NCBI GenBank assembly: GCA_947630315.1 | Contig: CANRHA010000021.1 | Coordinates: forward strand, 1-13,740 | Reading direction: 5' to 3' | Length of the DNA stretch: 13,740 nt | Source: an uncultured Clostridia bacterium | GTDB lineage: Bacteria > Bacillota > Clostridia > Oscillospirales > Ruminococcaceae | Part shown: one piece after another, positions 1-6,250 of the stretch | Layout: the number at the start of each line of letters is the position of its first letter | Numbering within the stretch: position 1 is the stretch's first letter | The notes under the pieces: generated by a model | Seen by the model: only the letters and a program-made list of their open reading frames with translations | What the model was told of the DNA's origin: nothing | The model's database searches: none | Position numbers and translations under genes: made by a program

Positions 1-40
1 AGAGTGTTCTATCTTCTATTCATCTATCTTCTAACGCTCT
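1..40. repeat. Inverted repeat enclosing TCTATCT heptads, copy 1
   Basis: AGAGTGTT at 1-8 faces AACGCTCT at 33-40, complementary except for one position that would be a wobble pair. The interior is a run of near-heptads related to TCTATCT. The left edge is at the window border, so the copy may extend further left. Confidence 0.6.
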
Positions 41-218
41 AATAGCATGAGCGGCACCGCCGCGAATCCCTTTTTATCAAGGTCACATCATGTTGCCCTG
101 CTCTGTTCCACTCGCCTGTCGTGGAGCGCTTCTGACTTCTACTCGGATAGCATGAGCGAAGCGAATACCTTTTTACAACTGGACAACTGCGTCGCACTCT
201 GTCGAACCCGCCCCCAAG

Positions 219-361
219 AGAGCGTTCTATCTTCTAATCATCTATCTTCTAACGCTCTAATAGCATGAGCGGCTCTGCCGCGAATCCCTTTTTTACAAAG
301 TCATGGCGAGATGCAAATCTTCTACAAGCCCGGAAGGTTTCCTTACAGTGTTCACCTCCCC
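219..361. repeat. 143-bp repeat, copy A, with heptad hairpin at its left end
   Basis: It begins with a perfect 8-bp inverted repeat, AGAGCGTT (219-226) and AACGCTCT (251-258), around TCTATCT-like heptads. The ATGAGCGG/CGAATCCC block and a GGCGAGATGCAAATC block follow. It matches 406-547 over its full length with about 14 differences, one of them a single-base indel in the T run. Confidence 0.75.
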
Positions 362-405
362 TTTGCCAATTGCAGGCAGCCGCGCTCTGTCACTCTCGCC
401 CTAAG

Positions 406-547
406 AGAGCTTTCTATCATCTATTCATCTATCTTATAACGTTCTAATAGCATGAGCGGCACCGCCGCGAATCCCTTTTTACAAAGTCGTGGCGAGATGC
501 AAATCTTCTACAAGCCCGGAAGGTTTCTCTATTGTGTTCCCCTCCCC
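406..547. repeat. 143-bp repeat, copy B
   Basis: This is the second copy of the 219-361 block. Its terminal arms AGAGCTTT and AACGTTCT have diverged and no longer pair perfectly. At its right end it runs directly into a G-rich palindrome (539-571), of which copy A keeps only the CCTCCCC arm. Confidence 0.75.
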
Positions 548-571
548 ACCGGGGAGGGGTTAGGGGAGGGG
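539..571. repeat. REP-like palindrome with four GGGG runs
   Basis: A 9-bp perfect stem (539-547 with 551-559, CCCCTCCCC against GGGGAGGGG) with a 3-base loop is followed at once by TTA and a second GGGGAGGGG-type run. The + strand of 551-571 therefore has four GGGG tracts separated by 1, 3 and 1 bases, which fits the pattern for an intramolecular G-quadruplex. Similar C-rich/G-rich palindromes are common intergenic repeats in bacteria. Confidence 0.65.
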
Positions 572-652
572 CGGCTTTAAATAACATTCGCGCAGCGAAT
601 ACCTTTTTACAACCGGGTAGCGGTGACGTACTTTGTCACGCTCGCTCCCAAA

Positions 653-692
653 AGAGCGTTTCTGTCTTCTGTCCTCTGTCCTCTGCTCGCTC
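653..692. repeat. Tandem heptads TCTGTCT/TCTGTCC flanked by GAGCG and CGCTC
   Basis: Four consecutive 7-bp units run from 661 to 688 (TCTGTCT, TCTGTCC, TCTGTCC, TCTGCTC). GAGCG at 654-658 and CGCTC at 688-692 could form a short stem around them. The arrangement repeats the heptads-inside-an-inverted-repeat plan seen further left. Confidence 0.65.
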
Positions 693-752
693 CCCGGCAA
701 AATGCAACAAAACCGCGCGTTCGATTTGGGCAGAATCCATCCCCGTATTCTA

Positions 753-781
753 TTGACAAAGCCGGCGTCAATGTGTATAAT
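753..781 (+). promoter_or_regulatory. Perfect-consensus sigma-A promoter
   Basis: TTGACA (753-758) and TATAAT (776-781) are separated by exactly 17 bases, matching the housekeeping sigma consensus at all 12 positions. Transcription would start near 788 and give a leader of about 50 bases for the gene at 840. An inverted repeat TTGAC-N9-GTCAA (753-771) covers the -35 box and spacer and might be an operator, though it could be chance. Confidence 0.85.
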
Positions 782-828
782 TTTACATATTATCTGATAT
801 TTTTCGACGGCTCCTGCCGGGCGGCGTG

Positions 829-834
829 AGGTGA
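829..834 (+). promoter_or_regulatory. Shine-Dalgarno site fixing the 840 start
   Basis: AGGTGA lies 5 bases before the ATG at 840. The in-frame GTG at 831 overlaps this site and has no separate Shine-Dalgarno site, so ATG 840 is preferred. Confidence 0.7.
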
Positions 835-839
835 GGGCT

Positions 840-1694
840 ATGGCTTATAAATGCAGGATCTGCGGCGGATACGGCGCCGATTCGGACGGCGGCGTCTGCA
901 AGACCTGTGCTGAAAAAGCAGCCCCCGCCGGCAACGGTTTTTCCGCCGCTTTATATGCCGATGACTCCGCGCGCACCCCGAAAAGATCCTCCGGCCGAAA
1001 GGTTCTTTTAAACGGAGGGGCCGGGCTTTCGGACCTCGACCCCTACGGCAATCATATCCCGCCCTCCGAGCCGCAGGCGGATGAAAACTCCGCCGATAAG
1101 CCGGCCAAAAAGCGTGTCAGGGCGGCCAAGCCCCGCGTTAAGCCAAGCGGCCCTTTAGCCGTGGGCGTAATAAAGAACATTTCCGCCGAGACCCGCAAAA
1201 AATCCGTTGTTTCAAAGTGGATACGTTCAATGTTTTCGGGGATCCCCTTTAACCTCGACGACAGCGTTACCACCTTTCAGGTCTTTCCAAATAACGGCAA
1301 GGCGTTTAACGCGCTCGGCAACCCCTACGACGACGTCATAGTATACGGCAAGCCGAAAAGCGGCAGGATTACCGACGGCATAGAAGCCGAGGTCTACGGC
1401 CGCAGGGATCAGAACGGCGTCATAGTTGCGAAAAAGATAGTCGACCGTTCAAGCGGCGCGGTTTTTACCCCGGCGGCGGGATTGGGCCAGAGCGCAACAT
1501 GGTTCATCACGCTTTCGGTGATACTTCTTATATCTGCGCTGATAGCCTCGCTCGGCGTGCGCGGGGTAATATGGGCGGTGGTGATCGCCTTTTGCGTATC
1601 GTATCTGCCGCTGATAATAAGGGTGGCCGTTTCGGCGATAAGGGGGATATCCGGCTTTTTCGGTAAGCTTTTCGGGAGTAAGAAAGGCGACTGA
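840..1694 (+). CDS. Zinc-ribbon, OB-like, two-TM membrane protein of unknown function
   Basis: A predicted 284-residue protein that I cannot place in a named family. The N-terminus has a four-cysteine zinc ribbon (C5, C8, C20, C23). A Pro/Ala/Lys-rich linker covers about 40-110. Residues about 142-208 look like a small all-beta, possibly OB-type domain rich in V/I/Y/G. Two hydrophobic segments (about 219-239 and 241-264) form a membrane hairpin, and the protein ends in a short basic tail. With no signal peptide, the zinc ribbon and beta domain probably face the cytoplasm. The gene stands alone behind a perfect-consensus promoter and is followed by a terminator-like hairpin, so it is probably monocistronic. 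Like the downstream cluster it combines a zinc ribbon, a linker and membrane anchoring, which hints at a related role (inference). Confidence 0.85.
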   Translation: MAYKCRICGGYGADSDGGVCKTCAEKAAPAGNGFSAALYADDSARTPKRSSGRKVLLNGGAGLSDLDPYGNHIPPSEPQADENSADKPAKKRVRAAKPRVKPSGPLAVGVIKNISAETRKKSVVSKWIRSMFSGIPFNLDDSVTTFQVFPNNGKAFNALGNPYDDVIVYGKPKSGRITDGIEAEVYGRRDQNGVIVAKKIVDRSSGAVFTPAAGLGQSATWFITLSVILLISALIASLGVRGVIWAVVIAFCVSYLPLIIRVAVSAIRGISGFFGKLFGSKKGD

Positions 1695-1827
1695 CCGCCG
1701 GCTTTTGATGTGCGCCCCCGCCGAGGAAAATATCATTTTGAAAATTTGCGAAAGATCCCGGAATCGGGTGTTCATTATTTTGGGCGGGCGCAGTTCCGGC
1801 TAATATATTGTACTGAAAGATCCTCTT
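1695..1827. other. Intergenic stretch with a long imperfect inverted repeat
   Basis: TGCGCCC at 1711-1717 is complementary to GGGCGCA at 1786-1792, and a short CCCG/CGGG hairpin (1757-1768) lies between them. I find no well-matched promoter here. The function is unknown; it may fold in the transcript of the upstream gene. Confidence 0.35.
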
Positions 1828-1860
1828 AAAAACTGCCCGCGCGAAACCGGCGGTTTTTTT
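1828..1860 (+). terminator. Rho-independent terminator or attenuator
   Basis: AAAAACTGCC (1828-1837) pairs with GGCGGTTTTT (1849-1858) with one G-U pair and an 11-base loop, and the T run reaches 1860. The flanking A and T tracts make it potentially bidirectional. It lies 133 bases after the stop of the upstream gene and 110 bases before the next start. It may end the first transcript, or attenuate readthrough into the cluster. Confidence 0.6.
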
Positions 1861-1869
1861 GCCGTTTTA

Positions 1870-1935
1870 TACCCCGCGGCGTTCGCGCCCGGGTATCGTA
1901 ATAGCCGATCTTAAGGAGGCCGTAAGCGGCCGCCT
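1870..1935 (+). promoter_or_regulatory. Structured leader before the six-gene cluster
   Basis: Two hairpins can be drawn by eye. The first uses TACCC/GGGTA plus CGCG/CGCG (1870-1895). The second pairs AGG and GGCCG with CGGCC and CCT around a TAAG loop (1914-1935), with one A/G mismatch. The second hairpin contains a strong AAGGAGG that has no start codon at a usable distance. I recognise no known riboswitch. No good -10/-35 pair is visible between 1695 and 1969, so the promoter of the cluster is unresolved. Confidence 0.4.
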
Positions 1936-1957
1936 CGGATATAAAAAACATAATAAC

Positions 1958-1963
1958 GGAGGG
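1958..1963 (+). promoter_or_regulatory. Shine-Dalgarno site fixing the 1970 start
   Basis: GGAGGG lies 6 bases before ATG 1970. The reading frame is open upstream to a TTG at 1859, but that segment covers the terminator tail and the leader hairpins and reads as low-quality protein. ATG 1970 is therefore the start. Confidence 0.85.
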
Positions 1964-1969
1964 AAAACA

Positions 1970-3727
1970 ATGGCAGACGGTGGTTATGAATTAGGCAGAA
2001 TGGCGGCTCAGGTTGCAACAGTAGCAGCCGCAGTCCGCTCCATAGAAGCGAAGATCGACAATGTAAACGAGGGCCTTGCAGTCATAGACGACAACGTCGA
2101 TACCGTAAACGGCAACGTCAAGATCGTTTACGATCAGTTGGGCCAGCTTGCAAACGATTTTCACAGCTTTGTGCAGCTTCAGGTGAGGGCAAACGCGCTT
2201 TCAAAGGCGCAGCAGAGGGTGATCCAGATAAGGCAGGAGATGGAAAAGCGCTTCGGCCATTACGACATTGTAAGAAGGACCACCACCGGCATTTTGCAGG
2301 CCGACGACCTCGGCATAGTTAAAAAGAGCACCATCAGCAACGCGACAGAGGAGCTGATGATAACTACTCCCGGCTACTGGCTCGCGCCCTGCCTTGTCGC
2401 GCTTGCGGCGTGGATAAACGACCAGCCCGAGCTTGCCGAGCGCGCCGTAAGAGAGGGCATAAAGAGAAACGATGAAAAAACCTCGCTGTTCTTTGCACTT
2501 ATATGCCGCAGGGCCGACCGCAAGAGCGCGGCTTTGAAGTGGACTCAGCGTTACCTTGCGAACCAGGACGAGGAGGACCTCGACCGCAAGACGGTAATAG
2601 TTCTTGACGCCTACGCGAGCGGCCTTTTGGGCGCCGACTCCGAGGGAGTGATCTCAAAGCAGATGACCGAATGGCTCGAAAGGCTCGCCGATAAGCCCGG
2701 CTTTGTCGAACAGCAGACAAAACAGTGGTCCGACGCGATAAACTTAAAGAGAAAGCCTGTAGACACCTCCGAATATACATATTTAAGAAAATACAGCAAG
2801 ACGTGGCCGGCGCTCCAGGACATCATGGAGGGCGCCATGCTCCACGCCGAAATACTAAGCTACTTTACCGCTATTTTCGAGCAGGAAGGCTCAACCGATT
2901 CGTTAAAGAGCCAGCTTGACGAGATATTAAACAGCCTTGTAACCGACTTCGACGACGAGGAGATACCCTTAAGAAAAGAGGAAAAGTACAACCAGTTCGT
3001 AATTGATTTTGACGGCGACGAGGACCGCGCGCGTCAGAACATGGCGGTTGAGCAGACCGCGTTCGACGTTCACAAGGACTTTACCCAGCTTCTGACCGAC
3101 GCCGCCATGAAGCCGGAAAGCTCCCACGCGAGCGTTTCCACCCAGAAGTTTGCCATCGCCCTCTCAAAGGGTTGGATAACAAACGCCTATAACGACATCA
3201 TCGCCCAGAACAGGATGAAGATACCCAACGAGATAGAGATAAACGTGGACACCTTCAACGACAAGACCACCGACGGTCAGGACGAGGAAGAAATAGTTCA
3301 GCGCTTTAACGATCTTATAGATTCCGAGAAGAACGACGCTCTATCCCAGACCGAGCTTTCAGCGTTCGACAAGTTCTGCAAGATCGGCGGCATCGCAATA
3401 GCAGTAATAGGACTACTGATGTTTATCTTCGGGCACGGCTTCTTAGGAGTAATAGCCGTAATCGCCGGCGTGGGAATGGTAATAAACTACTTCTCAAAGA
3501 AGAAGAACATAGAGCAGACGCGCCAGAATATTGAGGAACAGTTCGAGAAAAAGCGCACCAGCGGCCTGCAGATAATCAGGGCGACAATAGCCGAGATAGT
3601 AGATTTCAGGGCTGAATTTGCCGCCAAAGACGGCGAAAGCCAGAAGGTGCTCGACTTCCTTGAGCAGATTACCCCCGAGCAGTATGTAAAGAAGCTGTCC
3701 GATACCAACCGCAGGATCAGGGTCTGA
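1970..3727 (+). CDS. Coiled-coil protein with C-terminal membrane hairpin (unknown family)
   Basis: A predicted 585-residue protein that I do not recognise. Residues about 12-100 are heptad-like and helical (repeated V/I/D/N spacing such as the DNVDTVNGNV run), suggesting a coiled coil. Residues about 130-460 are mainly helical and acidic, with several E/D-rich patches. Two adjacent hydrophobic segments (about 470-487 and 489-508), separated by a short G-H-G turn, form a membrane hairpin. A second charged coiled coil follows (about 509-550). With no signal peptide, both ends should be cytoplasmic. It is the first gene of the cluster, only 20 bases before the zinc-ribbon gene. The layout suggests a membrane-docked scaffold or substrate receptor for the AAA+ enzymes encoded downstream (inference). 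It lacks a visible nucleotide-binding motif, which argues against a dynamin-like GTPase. Confidence 0.88.
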   Translation: MADGGYELGRMAAQVATVAAAVRSIEAKIDNVNEGLAVIDDNVDTVNGNVKIVYDQLGQLANDFHSFVQLQVRANALSKAQQRVIQIRQEMEKRFGHYDIVRRTTTGILQADDLGIVKKSTISNATEELMITTPGYWLAPCLVALAAWINDQPELAERAVREGIKRNDEKTSLFFALICRRADRKSAALKWTQRYLANQDEEDLDRKTVIVLDAYASGLLGADSEGVISKQMTEWLERLADKPGFVEQQTKQWSDAINLKRKPVDTSEYTYLRKYSKTWPALQDIMEGAMLHAEILSYFTAIFEQEGSTDSLKSQLDEILNSLVTDFDDEEIPLRKEEKYNQFVIDFDGDEDRARQNMAVEQTAFDVHKDFTQLLTDAAMKPESSHASVSTQKFAIALSKGWITNAYNDIIAQNRMKIPNEIEINVDTFNDKTTDGQDEEEIVQRFNDLIDSEKNDALSQTELSAFDKFCKIGGIAIAVIGLLMFIFGHGFLGVIAVIAGVGMVINYFSKKKNIEQTRQNIEEQFEKKRTSGLQIIRATIAEIVDFRAEFAAKDGESQKVLDFLEQITPEQYVKKLSDTNRRIRV

Positions 3728-3747
3728 GAAAAGAGGAGGAAACAAAT

Positions 3748-4080
3748 ATGGACGCCAAGTCAAGAGCAAACTTTTTAAATTCTGTAGCGTCGGGAGCGGC
3801 GGTCGCCTGCCCTCAGTGCGGCGCGACAAATAAGCCCGAAAGTTCATTCTGCGAGACCTGCGGCGCTAAACTTTCCGCGCCTGCGGCCTCCGAGAACAGC
3901 GCCCCGGCGTTTGCCTCGGTAAACCCTCAGCCCGCCCGGCAGGCCGCGCCTCAGCCGGCGGCCCCCAAGCCCGAGCAGCCCGCGCCCGTAAAAAAATATG
4001 TCGAACCCTCCGCAGCCTTTGCAGAAGGTCTCCCCGAGTGGAGCATCGAGCCGCCGCAGGTAGTAGTAAGGAGGCGCTGA
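3748..4080 (+). CDS. Small zinc-ribbon protein with Pro/Ala linker and conserved-looking tail
   Basis: A predicted 110-residue protein. A zinc ribbon with two CxxC knuckles (C21, C24, C35, C38; CPQC and CETC) is followed by a Pro/Ala/Gln-rich disordered linker (about 43-85). A distinct tail, LPEWSIEPPQVVVRRR (95-110), ends in three arginines. The body is low-complexity but the tail is not, so the tail may be a short docking motif (inference). The start has a strong AGGAGGA site 8-9 bases upstream. The stop lies 3 bases before the next start, and its last codons carry that gene's Shine-Dalgarno site, so translation is probably coupled. A role as an adaptor linking cluster partners is plausible but untested. 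Confidence 0.85.
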   Translation: MDAKSRANFLNSVASGAAVACPQCGATNKPESSFCETCGAKLSAPAASENSAPAFASVNPQPARQAAPQPAAPKPEQPAPVKKYVEPSAAFAEGLPEWSIEPPQVVVRRR

Positions 4081-4083
4081 TCT

Positions 4084-4542
4084 ATGCCCAATAATATTGC
4101 GCCGCCGAAAACCTATTCCGATTGGGTAGAGCTCTTGGAGATATTCAAATCGCGAACCAACGACGAAGAAGTCCTCAGCGCGATGCAGCGCGGAACGGTC
4201 GAATGGCAGTCGGGAGTAGCGGAGAGGTTTGCAAAAAAGCTCGTCGACGCCGTAAACTTCAGGCTCAACGCCGCCACCGACAGGTTCCAGAAGGAGATGA
4301 GCCGTTCGGCGGGGCAGGAGAGGGCGATAGTCCAGGCGCTTATATCCCTGCGCCGCGAGCTTCGCTTCCTTGCCGAGTCGGTCGATCTTCCGGCGATACC
4401 CGAAAAGGACCGCTCGAAGTACCGCAGCCTTGTTGTTGAGCAGGCCGACAGCATTCAGAAATCTTTGGAGGATTCCGCCAGAAACGACCGCAGCGGAAAG
4501 CTTGCCAGCATTGTAAGAAACAACAAAGTAAACACATTCTGA
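4084..4542 (+). CDS. Small helical protein of unknown function
   Basis: A predicted 152-residue, charged and almost wholly helical cytoplasmic protein with no cysteine, signal peptide or membrane segment. No known motif is visible. The start ATG follows the previous stop by 3 bases, and AAGGAGG (4068-4074) sits inside the end of the previous gene at a spacing of 9 bases, implying coupled translation with the zinc-ribbon protein. The tight coupling suggests that the two products are needed in similar amounts or bind each other (inference). It lies directly before the Ycf46-like ATPase gene and may be its partner. Confidence 0.82.
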   Translation: MPNNIAPPKTYSDWVELLEIFKSRTNDEEVLSAMQRGTVEWQSGVAERFAKKLVDAVNFRLNAATDRFQKEMSRSAGQERAIVQALISLRRELRFLAESVDLPAIPEKDRSKYRSLVVEQADSIQKSLEDSARNDRSGKLASIVRNNKVNTF

Positions 4543-4564
4543 TATAAAAGGAGAGCAGAAGACC

Positions 4565-6139
4565 ATGAGCGATATTGCAAAGAGCAAGGAGCTTCTTAAG
4601 AGGTATTCGCTTGCAAGGATCCCGTTTATTGCAATAAACACAATCGAACGCGCGAGAACGCTTGACGTTTTAAAAGAGATCTCCGAGGAGCTTTCGCTGC
4701 CGTTTTATGTCCACACCCTATCTAAGGGATTATACGATCTTGCCACCGAAAAGGAGATAAACGACGACAAATCGGTCTACGGCGCTATAGATTTCATGAG
4801 CGAGCAGATGAAGCGCAAGCAGTACATGACCCTTATTCTCACCGAGGTTCCCGACATAAGCGCCGACAACAGCGACGCAAGGCAGATACTCGACCTCGTT
4901 ACGCTTGCGAACGAATCGGGCGGCGTTGTGATGGTTCTGACCAACAGCGCCGTATGGAACCAGCTCCAGCGCCTCGGAATGGTCATAAAGATAGATCTGC
5001 CGAACGAGGACGAGATGTATTCTATAATAAAGGAATACATAGACGACTACCGCAGCGAAATTCCGATAGAATGGGATAACTCCGATATCCGCGAGGCGGC
5101 TTCAATGCTTGCCGGAGTAACGAGGATAGAGGCCGAAAACGTCATCGCCGCGCTTATAGCGAATAAGTGCATAAGAAAATCAGACATGGACGAGATAAGG
5201 TACGCCAAGGACCGCCTGTTTTCCGATATATCCGGCCTTGAAAAGATAGAGGTCGACGAGAGCGTAAAGGACGTAGGCGGACTTGAGGGCCTAAGAAAAT
5301 GGCTCAACGAGAAAAAGGAGCTTCTGACCCCCGAAAAGCGCGACGAGCTGCGTTCAAAGGGGCTTCAGCCGCCGAGAGGGATACTCCTTGTAGGCGTTCC
5401 GGGCTGCGGAAAATCCCTCTCCGCAAAGTCTATTTCCGCAAACTGGAAGCTTCCCCTTTACCGCCTCGACTTCGCTACCGTTCAGGGCAGCTACGTCGGG
5501 CAGTCGGAACAGCAGCTCAAGGACGCCCTTACCACCGCCGAAAACGTCTCGCCCTGCATACTTTGGATAGACGAGATAGAAAAGGGTCTTTCCGGCGCCG
5601 CGGGTTCAAACGACGGCGGAGTGTCCACAAGAATGGTCGGCCAGTTCCTGTTCTGGCTCCAGGAGTGCAAGAAGCAGGTGTTCGTCGTTGCGACAGCAAA
5701 CGACGTGTCGATGCTTCCCTCGGAGCTTTTGCGCCGCGGCAGATTCGACGAGCTGTTCTTTGTCGATCTTCCCACCGCCGAGGAGCGCCGCGACATACTT
5801 TCGCTTTACATGAGAAAGTACTTGCAGGTAGATTTTTCCGGCCCGTTTGCCGATAAGATAGTAGAAATTTCCGACGGCTTTACCGGCGCCGATCTCGAAT
5901 CTACCGTAAGAGACCTCGCCTACCGTTCAATCGCGAACTCGAGCTTTGTTCTGAACGAGGAGAATATAATAACTGCATTCAACAACGTTGTTCCCCTTTC
6001 GCAGACAAGCCCCGAGAAGATCGAAGCGATACGCGATTGGGGCAGAGAACGCGCCGTTCCCGCCTCGGGCAAGCCTATAGGAAGCGAAGATCTTCTCCAG
6101 AAGAAGACCGGCCCCAAGACGAGAAAGGTTTTGGTTTGA
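4565..6139 (+). CDS. Ycf46-like AAA+ ATPase
   Basis: A predicted 524-residue AAA+ ATPase. The C-terminal half carries a complete module: Walker A GVPGCGKS (277-284), Walker B LWIDEIEK (333-340), sensor 1 TAND (377-380), arginine-finger segment RRGRFDE (390-396) and a sensor-2/lid GADLE (441-445). The N-terminal 200 residues look like a degenerate ATPase-like domain without a P-loop. This order, the cysteine in the P-loop and the GGLEGLRKWL segment before the ATPase match the Ycf46 family known from cyanobacteria and algal plastids. Family members are cytosolic or stromal and poorly understood. The Shine-Dalgarno site (GGAG, 4550-4553) is about 11 bases from the ATG, longer than usual. The gene sits mid-cluster, 22 bases after its neighbour, and probably provides ATP-driven remodelling within the module. 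Confidence 0.93.
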   Translation: MSDIAKSKELLKRYSLARIPFIAINTIERARTLDVLKEISEELSLPFYVHTLSKGLYDLATEKEINDDKSVYGAIDFMSEQMKRKQYMTLILTEVPDISADNSDARQILDLVTLANESGGVVMVLTNSAVWNQLQRLGMVIKIDLPNEDEMYSIIKEYIDDYRSEIPIEWDNSDIREAASMLAGVTRIEAENVIAALIANKCIRKSDMDEIRYAKDRLFSDISGLEKIEVDESVKDVGGLEGLRKWLNEKKELLTPEKRDELRSKGLQPPRGILLVGVPGCGKSLSAKSISANWKLPLYRLDFATVQGSYVGQSEQQLKDALTTAENVSPCILWIDEIEKGLSGAAGSNDGGVSTRMVGQFLFWLQECKKQVFVVATANDVSMLPSELLRRGRFDELFFVDLPTAEERRDILSLYMRKYLQVDFSGPFADKIVEISDGFTGADLESTVRDLAYRSIANSSFVLNEENIITAFNNVVPLSQTSPEKIEAIRDWGRERAVPASGKPIGSEDLLQKKTGPKTRKVLV

Positions 6140-6250
6140 TATTTAAGCGCAGACGCGGTTTTGCTTTGGGCGACCTGCGCCTGCGCGGCTTTTTACCGAT
6201 CAGCCGAAACAAGATATAAAAATATTTACCGTTATCCGGAGGAAAGAAAA
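6140..6250 (+). other. Longest gap inside the cluster, with terminator-like hairpin
   Basis: GCGCAG (6147-6152) can pair with either of two tandem CTGCGC copies (6175-6180, 6181-6186), the second followed by GG and a T run (6190-6194). This resembles a weak intrinsic terminator with a long loop and could set the ratio between upstream and downstream genes. No convincing promoter is seen here. Confidence 0.35.
6238..6242 (+). promoter_or_regulatory. Shine-Dalgarno site fixing the 6251 start
   Basis: GGAGG lies 8 bases before ATG 6251. The frame is open upstream to 6161, but that part covers the gap hairpin and has no Shine-Dalgarno site. Confidence 0.8.

Larger units (their letters stand above)
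1..692. repeat. Intergenic cluster of related degenerate repeats
   Basis: No convincing gene lies before position 840. The stretch is built from recurring blocks. One block reads TAGCATGAGCGG followed by GCGAATCCCTTTTTA (near 43-78, 261-296 and 448-483; shorter variants with GCGAATACCTTTTTACAA at about 160-178 and 595-612). Another block is an inverted repeat holding 7-bp pyrimidine heptads. The longest match is 219-361 against 406-547, about 143 bp and roughly 90 percent identical by eye. Short reading frames starting at the recurring ATGAGCGG exist, but they are by-products of the repeat, with no Shine-Dalgarno site and different continuations. The cluster resembles dispersed intergenic repeats rather than a gene or a transposon; no transposase is present. 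Confidence 0.8.

Noticed and set aside
1..692. Possible CRISPR array
   Set aside because: Repeats are degenerate and irregularly spaced with related rather than unique intervening DNA, and no cas gene is present.
47..756. Several short + strand frames starting with a recurring MSG-AANPF
   Set aside because: They begin in repeat blocks, have no Shine-Dalgarno site, and share only the repeat-encoded start; they are by-products of the repeats.
1859..1969. TTG-initiated N-terminal extension of the coiled-coil protein
   Set aside because: It crosses the end of the terminator and two leader hairpins; ATG 1970 has a much better ribosome site.
1996..2011. Sixteen identical bases (CAGAATGGCGGCTCAG) shared with 10408-10423
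   Set aside because: Both encode an RMAAQ stretch inside unrelated proteins; this is short enough to be chance, and the flanks do not match.
3844..4641. 265-codon open frame on the - strand
   Set aside because: It lies opposite three well-supported + strand genes with strong ribosome sites; its translation is rich in Arg/Gly runs typical of an antisense shadow in GC-rich DNA.
5299..5856. 185-codon + strand frame
   Set aside because: It overlaps the ATPase gene out of frame, across its Walker motifs; Arg-rich shadow.
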